In this document: one piece after another, positions 19,761-31,432 of the stretch | Position numbering within the stretch: position 1 is the first letter of the stretch | Layout: each line of letters starts with the position of its first letter | Assembly (NCBI GenBank): GCA_033816765.1 | Contig: CM066287.1 | Coordinates: 1,612,001-1,676,000, forward strand | From: Nothopassalora personata | Lineage: Eukaryota > Ascomycota > Dothideomycetes > Mycosphaerellales > Mycosphaerellaceae | Direction of reading: 5' to 3' | Length of the DNA stretch: 64,000 nucleotides | Made by a program: the position numbers and the translations under genes | The notes under the pieces: generated by a model | Told to the model about the DNA's origin: nothing | Seen by the model: only the letters and a program-made list of their open reading frames with translations | Database searches by the model: none

Positions 19761-22746
19761 TTAGCTCGAGACCTTCTGAGCAGCGCTGTCGTGGACTTCG
19801 CGCGATAGTAGTCTCTGCATGTCAGCAAGGCGTCCACTGCGAGCGCCATCGCGCTTGTTGCTCTTCTCGGAGAAGGCCACCATCATCTAAGAAGAGGGTT
19901 AAGTCTTGCATGCGGCATGCTACATTGCATGACCATTGGAAGGCGCTTACCAGCTTGCGCTTGTCTGCTTGAACAGCAAGCGTGTCCTCTTCGATGCTAC
20001 CATCTATCACGAGTCGAAAGACTCTTGTCTCCTGTGTCTGACCTAGACGATGCACGCGATCGACCGCCTGGTCCTCGATTGCAGGAGCCCACCATGTGTC
20101 GGAAAGGATGACGTTGTTCGCAGCCGTCAGATTGAGACCAACAGCGCACACTCCCAGAGAGGCGAGCATGACTGTGGTGCCTTGATCTTTCTCCAAAGCC
20201 TGTAGTGCTTCGTCGCGCTTGGAAGCAGACATCGTGCCGTCAAGTCTGCAGTACTTGTAGCCCTCCGTGGCGAGTCTCGATTGCACAATGTCCAGAAACC
20301 GCGTCCACTGGGAGAAGATGACTGTCTTGTTGCTGTTGCCTTTGGTGGCTTCTAGAATTCTGACCAACGCCTCCAGCTTCGACGATGATTGTGTCAGATC
20401 CAGGTCGTCATCAGAGCTCTCGTCGCCACACTCATTGGCTGGACCTACGAGGCTGGTGTCGTCTGGTAGCTCAGCACGGCACATTGGACACTTGTGCTGT
20501 TGCTCGATAACCTTTGAGATACACTCTTGTCCGAATGCATGCCCGCAGGTGGTGATGACTGGGTTGTGGAGTGTCTCGAGGCAAATGGCACAGTCTTCTT
20601 GCGACTCAACCTGGACTTGCAGAACATCTTGCAATGCTTTCTTGTTCTCTGCGGTCAGGGCTACAGTCTTCTGCGTTTCGAGTTGCGCGAGAAGGTTCGT
20701 GACTCGTTCGCCGCAAAGCTGCCAGTGGTTGCAGCATTGTCGCATTCTCAGCAGTATCTCCAGAAGATGCTGGTATGCACTGGAGCTGCCTTTGGCGCCA
20801 GTGTCTCTCTGCTCCGTGTACGTCTTCATCATTCCCTTGGCTTGCGCGAACAGTGCATCGTAACGCTCACGCTCCTTGTCTGTAAAGTCGATACGATGGA
20901 CGAACTCCTCTAACTTCGGTAGCTTCAGATCGATGAACTTCATGTCCTTACGGCGACGCAGTGTGAACGCTTTCATGATGGCTTTGAGCAGGCTTGTGGC
21001 ACTCTCATCGCCATTCTTGATCGGACGAACAAGCACACGGTTAAACATCTCCAGCTGATCCAAGCCTCCGCTGAGTCCAACGAACTTGAGAAGCGAGTAC
21101 AGATCTGCGAGCGAATTGACAATCGGTGTGCCAGTCAGCACCCAGCGTGAGCGGGAGAACAAACTGCAGACAGCCATCGAACCCTTGGTCTTGGGATTTC
21201 TCACGGTGTGCCCTTCGTCGAGAATGATGCGTCTCCAGTTCATGCTGTAAAGGCCATACGCGCGTAGCTTCCTCTCGGGTTGTTTCGAGCCTTTGCCGCC
21301 GGGCATATAGTCGCTGGCCAGCGTCTGATATGTCGTCAAGACGACATCGTACTGCTCGAAGTCTGCTGCTTTCATCTTTGTGCGGCCGGCGCCGTGATAC
21401 GTATACACGTTCATGTTGTTCTCTTGCTTCACATGGGTAGCGATCTGACCACTCCAGTTGGACATTACGGACAGCGGTGCTACGACGAGCGTCGTGCCTC
21501 GGCCATACTTGGTAGCATCTGCAGCGATGAGAGATATCATTTCGAGTGTTTTGCCCAATCCCATGTCATCTGCGAGGATACCTCCTGAAGCAAAGGTGGG
21601 CGGGTTCTGCGTCGAGTGGTTGGTAGCGAGGTTGGTGTATCTGCCATTTGACAAGGTCCAAAGCTGGACAGCATCCTTCGGCGCAGCACCAGGAGTCTTG
21701 GGGCTCTCTTGGTCGAGCAGCCACTGTAGTGCTTGCAGCTGATACGGTAGCATCTCTGTTTTGATAACGTCTGGCTTCTCGGCTAGAGCCATAGCCTTAA
21801 GGTCCCCTTCGGAAGTACCCAGCTGCTCGGCAGAATTGGCGATATCTCGAGGATTGATCCGTTGCGACGCCTCCAGAATGTCAGACATGTCGACCTGACG
21901 ACTACTGCCTCCAGCGATGGCTTGATTGGTGAATTTTGAGCTCTTGGAAGCAGCTGCTGAACGTCTGGCGGCGGCCAAATTTTCCTTTTCTTGCTGCTTA
22001 CGACGAGCCTCAGCTTGCTTCAAAGCTTGGAGTGGGAGCTTGTCCGCTGTCATGCGATCTCGAAGCTGCTGACCTTCAGGACTTTCTGGGCTGGTTCCGT
22101 AGAGATAAATGAGCAATGGGCAGTCGAATGTACCGATCTCACCATTGAGCTTGCCTTCGACAGCCAACGAACCATTGTCGATGTACTTAGCGAGCTTCGA
22201 CGCCATAGTACGTGGTATGTGGCCAATCTGCTCACGAGACGCATTGTCAATTCGAATGGCATTGCTATCGTATTGATTTTCAGGCTCACGTCGGACGAGA
22301 ATTTGCTCTCCTGGATTGGCGTAACCTCTGTAGTAGCGGACGCCAACCACTTTGGTCGATAGCTCACCATAGAGGTGAAGCTGATCATTGTACTCAGCAT
22401 CATCCTGTGAGGAAGTCACGATGGCATTGAAATCCTCGTCAGCAAGCCAAGCATCTCGATCAGGCTGGCTGAAGTGCTGAGAGGACTGAGGAGCTGAGCT
22501 TGCCGGAGCACGGTACACGCTCGCATAGCCATTGCTTCGAGCGCTACTCGCTGGCGGTGTCGGTATGTATGAAGTTCTTTGAGCGTTGTTTGCGGTCGGA
22601 ATTCCCCGAGTCTTGTAGGCAGGTGCGTTGAAATCATTAGTCGTCTCATCATCGCTATTGGTGAGGTCGATCTCGACGCGTTTGCGCTTCCCATCAGATT
22701 TGCTTGGGCCCATCGCGTTACCACTGCGCTCCCTAAGTGGAGCCAT
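19761..22746 (-). CDS. HIRAN-SNF2-RING ATPase/ubiquitin ligase of the Rad5/HLTF family
   Basis: CDS is complement(join(19761..19886, 19951..22746)), 973 residues. Order: nuclear-type N-terminus (GKRKRVEIDLTNSDDE), HIRAN domain (about 130-220), SNF2 ATPase with Walker A DDMGLGKT (about 393-400) and DEGH box (510-513), C3HC4 RING (CAICLETLHNPVITTCGHAF, about 719-757), helicase C with QAVDRVHRLGQ (893-903). The 64-nt intron near the 3' end restores the conserved tail KRKLMMVAFSEK...LADMQRLL, which reading through the intron would lose. Rad5/HLTF proteins remodel stalled forks and polyubiquitinate PCNA. The HIRAN domain binds free 3' DNA ends. Start chosen at MAPLRERSGN (22746); the frame is open 75 codons further without a plausible ATG start at its head. 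It could alternatively be a fungal HLTF-like paralog rather than Rad5 itself. Confidence 0.9.
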
Positions 22747-23120
22747 GGAGAGACGATTGTTCTTTGTGAGTTTTCGTGTTCTTTGTGAGTATTTCGAAGC
22801 ACGACAGGTGAGATGAATGATGGGAAAGATCAATGGCGTCTCACGCGCGTCTCGATATGCAAGGGTCGAAAACATTGCATTAGCGCGGCCACGAATGCTC
22901 CGCCTGAACACGTGCAGAGCAAGAGGGGATGCAAAGGATACGTAGTGCATGACGACAGTGAGCGATATCACTTCGCGTTCAATTCAATTATATACATGGC
23001 GACTGCGAGTACGGACGCATCTTTGGTATCATATCCAACCACTTCTACCCCAAACGCTCAAAACACCCATCATGCAACGCTGAACTGCTCACAAACAGAA
23101 GCCAATGGTGCTCTCGAGTC
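22747..23120. other. Intergenic region, promoter of the SNF2 gene
   Basis: About 375 bp between two minus-strand genes. No further coding signal; should hold the SNF2 gene promoter and the Doa4-like gene's 3' end. Confidence 0.4.
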
Positions 23121-26100
23121 TCAAAACTTGGTCGGCGTGGTAGTCTCATTTGGCGACCGTCTCTGGTAGAAGACCAAGTACGCCTGATCATTATCCAGAG
23201 CTCGCGAAGGGCTCAATGTCCTCGGATCGAAGTCCTGCGCACTGGTGTCGTTGAAATAGCGCCAGCAGTTCCTGGCCTTGTCCCGGACGGCTGCCGTGTA
23301 ATGTCCACTCCGTGTCGACTCGCCCATATGTCGCACTACGGCATATGCGTCGTACACGTAAGGTGGCGTGAGCGTCACATCCGTTTTGAGGGCTTCGGCA
23401 CCATACTGACTTGCTATCGCTTGCGCCTCTTGCGGAGAGGGCTGGGGTAGCATGAACTCTTCCATGTCCAGACCCTCCAGCGGGAAGCGCACTGCTGTGT
23501 GAATCTTCCGCTGATCGCCCGTGCGGGGATTTGTCTTGAAGCGCTTCAGTCCAACCACGAGGAATGGCGGGGCCCGAGTCATGGTAAGCTTCTTCCAAGC
23601 TCTACGGGGTGCCTTGCAATGGGGACAAGTCCATTGGTTATCCTCGTCCAGCAGCTCGTCCTTGAAATGCTGACGGAAGCAGTCTTGAATGTTGGCCTCA
23701 CGGCAGTCAGGTATCTCGACCTGGAGGAGAGCCCAAGCATCGTACTGGGTGCTGGTAAGACCGCATTGCGGACATTTCAGCCTCGAGGACTGCTGGCCGT
23801 AGAACAGGGATGTGAGGAAGGAGTTCTCGCGGTGGGTGTACCGACCCCACTCAGTCTTTGCAACATGGATCTTTGGCATACGCTCACGCTTCTGTTCTTC
23901 CTGATCTGTCAATGCCCGTAATGGTGTGCGCGCCCACATGCCATTGAAGTCTTCGTGGAGCACATCTACGATCATGCTGAAGAACTCTTGAGCATCCTGC
24001 TGCTGGCCAGGATCGCGGAACATGCTGTTAAGGCGACCGACGAAGTTGAAGAGTGTGGTTGGCTTGATGCAATTAACGTCTCCTTTCCACAAGGAACGCA
24101 CAGTGTTTGCGTAGATGTCAGGTAGAAGACCGCGACTGCCTTTCCAGTTATCCTTCTGCACGAGACCCTTGAACTGATCGTCCAAGAAGAGTATCGACAG
24201 AGGCGTGGTCGCGGACAGAGCCTGGAGCGTGGCGTTCATGTAACAGGTGCTGCCAAAATTGACCAGACCGGTTCTCGGTAAGCGGAGGTTCGACGAAAGG
24301 TACTTCGTTGGTATATATGGAATCAAGGAGCTGGACGATCTAGTAGTTGGTGTTGTATGAGACACAACCCTGTCACTGACGCCAGTATAACTCATGCGGG
24401 GCGCTGCTGGCGCTGGTCGGCTAGGTACTGGCGGGTACACTGACGGTGAGGGCGCTGTTGGGTATTCTGGCACCTTGCCTGGTCGGTCAGGCAGTTGACG
24501 AGCTGGCACGCCATTCGAGACCTGCTTGCCCAGTGTGCCAGCTTCTGGGAATCGAGCATTGAAGTCGTCGATGTTTGGGTACTTTTGCAAAGCTTCATCG
24601 TCCTCCGCGTCCTCGTCTTCGCTAGAGCGAGTGAAAGCTGGCGTCTCTGGGACACTTTCACTCTTCGCTCGGTCTCGCCACTTCTTCTCTTCTTCAGGAT
24701 CTAGCGGGTTGTATTCCCTCAGACGTCGCTTGGGCGGCCGCATTGGACCATCTCGTGGTGGCGGTCGCCGTTGAAGTGGACGACCCTGTTTTACCTTGAG
24801 CGTGTGTGACACCAACAATGCTTGATTGCCCATCAGATCAACCCAAGCGCTGATACCGCCGATGAGAAGGATTGGTGGTCGCTGAAGTTGCTTGTCGTAG
24901 TTGAACTCATACAGCGCTTCGTGAAGATACTGCAGCTTCGTTTCTGCTTCGTTGGTTGGCCTAGATATGTAGCTTTCTGACTGCGTGTGATCATCATAGT
25001 ACACAACCAGATCGAATTGATCTCTGTTATGAAAGAGCTCTTGCTCTTCTTCGGGCGAGAGAACCAGACTTAGTGCTAGCTCGGAGGCGCTCATCCCTTG
25101 ATGCATAATCACTGGGTCCACGCAGAGTATGTTTCGAGTGAATATATGACCCTGATCAAACTCTTCCCGCGAACGAAAGTCGATCAACAGGATATTGAAT
25201 CGTTCCAGGTAATCGTACAGTCTTTCGGCCCCGATGCGGGTCTCCTTAGGCATATGCACAGACTTCCTTCGTGGCATTGGAGCAGGCGTGCTGCCATTTG
25301 CTTGTGTACTAGGGAAGTACTCTCCTCCTGTGCCATTGGGTGTCATTATGGTTGGTGTTGGCGCCAGAGACGACTTTCGACTATTGGTACCCGCAAGACT
25401 TCGTGCACTGTGCCTTGGAGGAGCTATGTTACCAGTGACCTGCATATTCCGCGCTGGACTGTATGTGGGACTCGGCGCCTTGGGCATGGCTGCAGCCAAT
25501 TCAGTATCTAATGGCAGCTTCGACGGCCGAGCTGTACCAGCATCTGGCATACCGCGTGGTCCTTGTGGTTTGCTCGGAAGAGACCCACCAATTGCATCGA
25601 ATCCACCTCCAAACTCACCAGCGGTTGGCATAGGAAGGTTGTGGACCGAAGAATTCGTCTCTCTAGAATCTGGTCTCCTCGTGGAGTCGGCCTGTCCAAT
25701 GCCCCGTAGCTTGGCGAAACGGTCGTTCAATGCATCTGCGGTCGCCGACGCGAGCGAGCCGCTCATGCTGGTAGATGCTTGCGAGACTGCCCTGGCGTGG
25801 AGCTTTTCTGGCTTTGGTGAGACCGAGGGCTTCACTTTATGGGCGCCCGAAAGTGCCATTGCACTGGTGGACTCTGCTCGGGCATGTCCGGAGGGTTGTG
25901 TCTGTCGTTGCTGGCTCTTTGGTAGTACACCAGATCTACTGTTGTTGTTCACAATGATCTTCTTGATGTTCTCAAACTGCTCATCCATCGAGTTGATCCT
26001 CCGCTGCAACAGTCGCAACTTCTCTTCTCCATGCTGATCGTGAATGAAGTGTGTCTTGTCCTTGTGGCGTGGGAGAACTTCGACTGCAATTTCGTAGGCT

Positions 26101-26351
26101 CTGAGGTAGTTGACAAAGGCCAGGTCCGGGCGGCGAAAGTCGATATGTGTCTTTGCTTGCGCCAGTGCCGTCTCAGCTCGGTTCAGCAACGTGCCCACGG
26201 ACTGCTGAGGTGAGAAGTCCGTCAGCGCCTCAGCCTGCAGATCTTGTATGTGTGCAAAGACGCGCTCGCCACTGCTGTTGGTACTGGGGGGTCGGCTGTT
26301 AGCTTGGGAGTTTGAAGGGTATGGCGGCGGCAACGGCCCCGCAGCGCTCAT
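23121..26351 (-). CDS. DOA4: Ubiquitin-specific protease with USP8-dimer and rhodanese domains (Doa4/USP8 type)
   Basis: Uninterrupted frame of 1076 residues. N-terminal helical segment (about 40-135) resembles the USP8 dimerisation/MIT-like region; a Ser-rich linker follows; a rhodanese domain lies at about 373-510 (ILLIDFRSREEFDQGHI ... PPILLIGGISAW) without an obvious catalytic Cys; the peptidase C19 domain begins at TGLVNFGSTCYMNATLQAL with active Cys about 703 and ends with the His box SGHYTAAVRD (His about 1017) and YFND (about 1032-1035). Two CxxC pairs (LKCPQC, WTCPHC) form the zinc ribbon of the fingers. This architecture is that of yeast Doa4/Ubp5 and animal USP8, which remove ubiquitin from cargo at multivesicular bodies. 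It is transcribed divergently from the VPS27 gene. Confidence 0.9.
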   Translation of the reverse strand: MSAAGPLPPPYPSNSQANSRPPSTNSSGERVFAHIQDLQAEALTDFSPQQSVGTLLNRAETALAQAKTHIDFRRPDLAFVNYLRAYEIAVEVLPRHKDKTHFIHDQHGEEKLRLLQRRINSMDEQFENIKKIIVNNNSRSGVLPKSQQRQTQPSGHARAESTSAMALSGAHKVKPSVSPKPEKLHARAVSQASTSMSGSLASATADALNDRFAKLRGIGQADSTRRPDSRETNSSVHNLPMPTAGEFGGGFDAIGGSLPSKPQGPRGMPDAGTARPSKLPLDTELAAAMPKAPSPTYSPARNMQVTGNIAPPRHSARSLAGTNSRKSSLAPTPTIMTPNGTGGEYFPSTQANGSTPAPMPRRKSVHMPKETRIGAERLYDYLERFNILLIDFRSREEFDQGHIFTRNILCVDPVIMHQGMSASELALSLVLSPEEEQELFHNRDQFDLVVYYDDHTQSESYISRPTNEAETKLQYLHEALYEFNYDKQLQRPPILLIGGISAWVDLMGNQALLVSHTLKVKQGRPLQRRPPPRDGPMRPPKRRLREYNPLDPEEEKKWRDRAKSESVPETPAFTRSSEDEDAEDDEALQKYPNIDDFNARFPEAGTLGKQVSNGVPARQLPDRPGKVPEYPTAPSPSVYPPVPSRPAPAAPRMSYTGVSDRVVSHTTPTTRSSSSLIPYIPTKYLSSNLRLPRTGLVNFGSTCYMNATLQALSATTPLSILFLDDQFKGLVQKDNWKGSRGLLPDIYANTVRSLWKGDVNCIKPTTLFNFVGRLNSMFRDPGQQQDAQEFFSMIVDVLHEDFNGMWARTPLRALTDQEEQKRERMPKIHVAKTEWGRYTHRENSFLTSLFYGQQSSRLKCPQCGLTSTQYDAWALLQVEIPDCREANIQDCFRQHFKDELLDEDNQWTCPHCKAPRRAWKKLTMTRAPPFLVVGLKRFKTNPRTGDQRKIHTAVRFPLEGLDMEEFMLPQPSPQEAQAIASQYGAEALKTDVTLTPPYVYDAYAVVRHMGESTRSGHYTAAVRDKARNCWRYFNDTSAQDFDPRTLSPSRALDNDQAYLVFYQRRSPNETTTPTKF

Positions 26352-26946
26352 GGTGGAGGTGATGGGCGGACGTCGCGCCGCATATCGCGGCAGGCGAGGG
26401 GAAGGAGATGTTGGAAGCCTGCTTGCTCGCTGCGAGATAGTATCACGGTATCAGGCCGGTCGCCTCAATAGCCACGCGTTTCCTTGAAAGAGCCAGGCAG
26501 GCGGTATTGTGATCGCGGTCGTGGATCGCGGAGTCGGAGGGGCTCGTGACTGTGGCGACTTGTGCACGAGATCGATATCGTATTGGTCACAGACACCACC
26601 TTTCCACGAGAGAGATATCAGAGAAGTGGTGGTGGTGGTGAATGTATAGTGATGGATTTCACATGAAAAACAGCTGCCTCGACTACATGTAGCACTTTAA
26701 GAACTACCCCAAAGACTGACGTACATGTCTTGGCCAGGGTCTTGAAGGCCTACCTGCAGGACTACTCTTCCATCGACCAACTTTACTGTACCATATTCCC
26801 TCGAGCGACCGATTACGACGAATAGCCTCGTACTAGTTAGAAGAACACTGGACGGAGATACTGACTAACACAACTAAGAGGACAGATCGAGGCAGCAACG
26901 ACAGTGAATAGTGGCAGAGAGCAGAGAGCAGAGCGCAGCAGGCAGG
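26352..26946. promoter_or_regulatory. Shared divergent promoter region of the DOA4-like and VPS27 genes
   Basis: 595 bp separate the two start codons on opposite strands. It contains a short GTGGTGGTGGTG run near 26625-26638 and no supported reading frame. Co-regulation is an inference from the head-to-head arrangement. Confidence 0.5.
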
Positions 26947-29127
26947 ATGGCGTCGTGGTTTGGCAACGCAGCCAACGCGGAGCTGGATGGACAAATCGAA
27001 CGGGCGACATCGAGTTCACTGGAGGACATCGCGCTCAACCTGGAGATCAGCGATGTGATACGCAGCAAGACGGTGCAGCCCAAAGAGGCGATGCGCAGCC
27101 TGAAGCGGCGCATAGGCAACAAGAATCCCAACGTGCAGCTCGCCGCCCTGAATCTGACCGACACATGCGTCAAGAATGGCGGCTCACACTTCATGGCCGA
27201 GATCGCCAGTAGGGAGTTCCTCGACAACCTCACCAGCATCCTCAAGGCGAGCGGCTACACCGACACCAACCACGACGTGCGCTCCAAGATCCTCGAGCTC
27301 ATCCAGAACTGGGCGGCGGCAGCGCAAGGTCGCGAAAGCCTAACATACCTCTCCGAGACCTACCGCACTCTCCAGCACGAGGGCTTCCGCTTCCCGCCCC
27401 GGCAAGAAGTCGCCGCCAGCATGTTCGACTCCTCTGCACCACCCGAGTGGGCCGACAGCGACGTCTGCATGCGATGTCGGGAGAAGTTCACCTTTACAAA
27501 TCGCAAGCACCACTGTCGGAACTGCGGTAATGTCTTTTGTGGGACGTGTTCGAGTAAGAGCCTGCCACTACCACATCTGGGCATCATGCAGCCAGTGAGA
27601 GTCGACGACGGATGCTATGCGAAGCTGACGGAGAAGAGCCGGGGGACACCAGGGCCGCAGAGTCCTAGTGGCGGCAACAGGAGGACGCTATGGCAGGGAT
27701 CGAACATGAGCTCCGAGAGGATGCAGCCAAGAGGTGCCAGAGTGACTGATGACAGCTTCGATGCGGACTTGAAGAGAGCGCTCGAAATGAGCCTGGAGGA
27801 CAGCAAAGGACATTCTGGAGCAGGCTATGTACCCCGGGAGCAGCTGCAGACACCGAACCCTCGAACGAACGGTACGAGCAAAAGTGCACCCAAAGAGGAA
27901 GAAGAAGAAGATGCCGATCTCAAGGCGGCAATAGCAGCGAGCCTGAACGATATGGAAGAGCAGAAGAAGCGACATGCGAAGGAGCTAAAGGAGCAGTCGT
28001 CCTCCGTGTCGGTCGCGCCGGCTGCAGTGTACAAGCCGAACAACCAGTTTGAGCTGACGCCGGTGGAGGCAGAGAATATCAATCTGTTCGCAACATTGGT
28101 CGATCGACTGCAGCATCAACCGCCTGGGACTATACTCAGGGAGCCACAGATCCAGGAGCTGTATGAGAGTATAGGCACACTACGGCCAAAGCTCGCGAGA
28201 ACGTATGGCGAGACCATGAGCAAACACGATACACTACTGGACCTCCACTCGAAGTTGGCGACTGTTGTGCGATACTACGACCGAATGCTGGAAGAGCGCA
28301 TGGCAAATGCATACAATTCTGGTCGGTACGGCGCCACTCAGCCACAGCGTCCAAGCATGTACCCCAGCATACCCTCCACTGCACCTGACCATCAAGGCGG
28401 CATGGAAAGCTACTACACTGGCAACGCACCGCCAACGGACAGCTACGGGACACCTCAGCAGTATGGCGGCTACCATCAGCAACCTCAGGCGCCATATCCT
28501 TCGTTCGACAAGCAAAGGGTCAGCTCGTATGGCCAACCGCCACCCGACGCCTCATACTATCCGCATCCACAGCAGGGATTCGCTCCTCAACAGCAACAAT
28601 CACACTCGCCATATCCTCAAGCCGAACAGCAACCACAGCTACAACGCCGTGAATCAGTCCAGCACTATTCGCAACCCTCTTCGCAATACGCGCCGAGTCA
28701 CAACTCACAGCATTCGAATCCTCAAGTCACATCACCCCCTGCAGATCCCGCGGCAAGTTTCTACTTTGGAGATCAGCAGCAACCCTCCGCGCCACCTCCA
28801 CATCAACAACAACCTCCCAGCCCAGAAATGTACAGCCAGCTCCCGCCGCAGCAGCAACAACAACCACCATACCACCACCAGCCGCTACCCGCTCAGCAGT
28901 ACCAGCAAGCACCAGCGCCACAATACCAGCAGCCGACACAAGCTCCACTCCAAAGGCAGACCTCGCAACAATATTATCCTCCGCAAAGGCAAGCTCAGTC
29001 AACGTCAACGCCTAGCCAACAGTGGCCTCAGGCTCCGGCAGTCCACGGCGGGTATGGGCAGGAGGCATTCCCCACTGCGCCACACCACGCACCCCAAGTG
29101 AAAGAAGAGAGCTTGATCGAGCTGTGA
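26947..29127 (+). CDS. VPS27: Vps27, ESCRT-0 subunit (VHS-FYVE-UIM)
   Basis: Intronless, 726 residues, start ATG 26947 ([20 protein letters not shown]). VHS domain about 1-150; FYVE zinc finger about 167-228 with the phosphoinositide-binding RKHHCRNCG motif; two ubiquitin-interacting motifs, [15 protein letters not shown] (about 272-288) and [15 protein letters not shown] (about 322-338); a helical GAT-like/STAM-binding segment (about 370-460); a long Pro/Gln/Tyr-rich tail; and a terminal LIEL, the clathrin-box form known at the end of yeast Vps27. The protein binds PI3P on endosomes and gathers ubiquitinated cargo for ESCRT-I. The frame lacks the Hse1 partner, which is not in this window. 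Confidence 0.93.
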   Translation: MASWFGNAANAELDGQIERATSSSLEDIALNLEISDVIRSKTVQPKEAMRSLKRRIGNKNPNVQLAALNLTDTCVKNGGSHFMAEIASREFLDNLTSILKASGYTDTNHDVRSKILELIQNWAAAAQGRESLTYLSETYRTLQHEGFRFPPRQEVAASMFDSSAPPEWADSDVCMRCREKFTFTNRKHHCRNCGNVFCGTCSSKSLPLPHLGIMQPVRVDDGCYAKLTEKSRGTPGPQSPSGGNRRTLWQGSNMSSERMQPRGARVTDDSFDADLKRALEMSLEDSKGHSGAGYVPREQLQTPNPRTNGTSKSAPKEEEEEDADLKAAIAASLNDMEEQKKRHAKELKEQSSSVSVAPAAVYKPNNQFELTPVEAENINLFATLVDRLQHQPPGTILREPQIQELYESIGTLRPKLARTYGETMSKHDTLLDLHSKLATVVRYYDRMLEERMANAYNSGRYGATQPQRPSMYPSIPSTAPDHQGGMESYYTGNAPPTDSYGTPQQYGGYHQQPQAPYPSFDKQRVSSYGQPPPDASYYPHPQQGFAPQQQQSHSPYPQAEQQPQLQRRESVQHYSQPSSQYAPSHNSQHSNPQVTSPPADPAASFYFGDQQQPSAPPPHQQQPPSPEMYSQLPPQQQQQPPYHHQPLPAQQYQQAPAPQYQQPTQAPLQRQTSQQYYPPQRQAQSTSTPSQQWPQAPAVHGGYGQEAFPTAPHHAPQVKEESLIEL

Positions 29128-29389
29128 TTCGATGTGTTGACGAGCGTCATCCTATAGAAATCCACAAATGCAATGAGCAGAGAGGGCCACATCGACCCTC
29201 TGCTGCCGTGTATTCGACACACAAGCTCATCCGTCTATCTTCGCTGCTCGGCAATTCGTCGGACATGTCACAAAAAACTCCACCTCTACTATGGTGCCCG
29301 CATCCTTACCACGCTGGAAGAACACGGATTCAAAAGAGATTCAGACAGGATTCATCCATAGACCCTTCAGTCCAAACACTTCCAATTCC

Positions 29390-29402
29390 ACCCCCCCCCC
29401 CC
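29390..29402. repeat. Poly-C homopolymer in the converging 3' region
   Basis: A run of about a dozen C lies between the converging VPS27 and dioxygenase genes, 12 bp beyond the latter's stop codon. Confidence 0.7.
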
Positions 29403-29413
29403 GGACCACTACC

Positions 29414-30543
29414 TCAATTAGCATACCCCGTCCTCAACCTCTCCGACTGCAAAAAGATCCACTCCTTCGCATCAATACCTTCCTCATCCTGCTCTGCACT
29501 CTCGGGCACGCTGTGTCCCTTCAGTGGCTTGAGCTTACAGTCATCATTCGGCCTCACAAAGTACACAATGCTATACCTCGGCCACTTTCCCTGCTCTCCA
29601 GGAGAGGGAACGACTCTATGCCGTCCAGAGCAAAGAACTCCATTCGTGAACTTGACCGCCGCATCACCCAAGTTGATGATAGCGCAGTTCTTCTTCGGCT
29701 TCACCCATCGCCATTCGCCCTCATCGTCGTCGTCGTAGGAGAGGTTTCCGAGAACCTTGTTCGGCGTGGCGTAGACTTGGAGTCCGCCGAGCCAGTTCAT
29801 GAGAATTGTGATGGTTCCGAAGTCTGTATGGGATGGGGTCTGGATTTCAGGCATTTCAATATTCTTCCGGGGTGGGCCACGGGTCATGCGGACGTGATCT
29901 CCCGCCAATTTCGTGAGTTCGTGGCGGCTGTGGAGTTCTTTGGGGTCGATTCCTAGTTTGTTCGCGAGGATTTCGAGAATTCGCATCCCGATGGTGTGGG
30001 CGGCGATTTGGTACTTGGCGATGAGGGGTTTGTTTTCTTTGACGATGGAGGGCCATTGGGAACGCATTTGGGAGTCGGGGACGATCATGTCGTTCTTTGC
30101 GACGTTGAAGAATTCGGCTGTGTCAGGGGTCTTGTTTTTGTCTGTGACGGTTCGTCCGACTCGCTTGTAGCTGGTGAGGAAGAGTCAGTGTGGTGAGATA
30201 TGCCGTGGGATGGAGCTGTGCACACGTACCCGAAGATGTCCTTGCCCTGAAACTCATACTTGAGCTTTTCGTTTTCTGGGAGGCGGAAGACTTTCTCAGC
30301 GACACGACAGATGTTATCGGCTTCGTTAGCGATGATGTCACCGTGTTCGGAGCCTGGAAGTTCGAGGTAGAAGAAGCCCCAACTCTTGCATGCTTCGAAG
30401 ACTCTGTCTAGTTCCTTCGCGTCACCATTCTGGAGTTTGGCCAGCGATATGGTCTCCAGAGCGATAGTGGGAAACTCAGGAGAGTCCGGAAATGGAGGGT
30501 ACTGGTCAGGGGTGAATTCTGAGAGCTCTTCTGCATGAGGCAT
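29414..30543 (-). CDS. 2-oxoglutarate/Fe(II)-dependent dioxygenase (isopenicillin-N-synthase-like)
   Basis: CDS is complement(join(29414..30170, 30230..30543)), 356 residues. Exon 1 holds the DIOX_N domain (TIALETISLAKL ... ACKSWGFFYLELPG). The 59-nt intron joins KDIFG to YKRVGRTVTDKN. The catalytic core has the iron-binding HxD in PSHTDFGTITILMNWLGGLQ, the distal His in SGRHRVVPSPGEQ, and the 2-oxoglutarate-binding Arg in WPRYSIVYFVRP. Substrate cannot be predicted; fungal members oxidise small metabolites, and no biosynthetic cluster surrounds it. Converges with VPS27. Confidence 0.85.
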
Positions 30544-31432
30544 GATTGATTATCTCGCTATCGATGATTTGTGGTGGGAAATAAGGCCTGTGTCAAGGTG
30601 AGCAGTGGCAAAGATGAAGTTACTTTTAGACGTCAGTAAAGCCTGACATCAGAAAGCATATGTTGTCTGTCCCTTTACAGAGCTCGATTTCGTCCCACAC
30701 CCTAAGCTTTAAGGTAAGGGTTCTGTGGCCAGTGAGGTGGTTTACATGTACCTCCGCGTATGGCACTCCCTTCAATCTAGTGAATGAGAAAAGCCCGTGC
30801 CTGCAACACCGAGTGAAGAAAGTACAGAGCCACCATGTATTCTAGCGTAACGACGACTTCCACGATGACGGATGTACAGTATTTTACGCGGCACCCTGCT
30901 CAACTCTGCTGCGAGCATCCCGCGAGGAATAGATTCCGATATGATGCGCGATGCGGGGTTGTTCCTTTGTATACCGGTATACCTGATCAGCACCTCTTCC
31001 TTGTTCATCTTCCGTCTGTCCGACACGTCGTCCGAAGTCTTTAAGCGACATGGCTGTAGACACCGACGATATCAGGACGTTATTATGGTGGTGATGCATT
31101 GGCATTGACCTCCGGGCAAAGCCTTCACAAAATGTCGCTTCCACACAACCATGGCTCCAACTTCCTCTTCTGCCAAACGACAAAGGCAGGTATCCTTGCA
31201 ACTCCACTTCACGATGCTCTTCTGCCGAGACACCAAACGATTCACGGTATTCGACTCCGCCGCATCTGATCAGTCATAGCGCTTGAAATGGTCTCTGCGA
31301 CATGGCCGACTCGGTGTGCAATGGCCCGGTTGCCCAGCGAAAATGCCGGCACAGCGAAGACTATATTAGCGGGACGAGTAAGTGCGAGATGCTTTCTGCT
31401 GCCTCTCACAGAGTTCCTCTCGAACCATCGGC
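30544..31432. other. Intergenic region, nothing recognised
   Basis: About 890 bp between divergent genes. Short open frames overlap on both strands and none has family-like features; likely promoters of the dioxygenase and of the DUF1593 gene. Confidence 0.4.

Noticed and set aside
19268..19972. 234-codon plus-strand frame with a polyproline run
   Set aside because: The proline run is the (CAC)9 microsatellite in another frame, and the rest overlaps the 3' exon of the SNF2 gene antisense.
22747..22971. 75-codon in-frame extension of the SNF2 protein
   Set aside because: It begins at GTG, and the first plausible ATG inside it is off-context; MAPLRERSGN directly precedes a typical nuclear acidic/basic leader.
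25234..26037. 267-codon plus-strand frame
   Set aside because: Antisense shadow of the DOA4-like gene with no motifs or start context.
28265..29101. 278-codon frame rich in His, Thr and Asn
   Set aside because: Frame-shifted reading of the Gln/Pro/Tyr-rich VPS27 tail.
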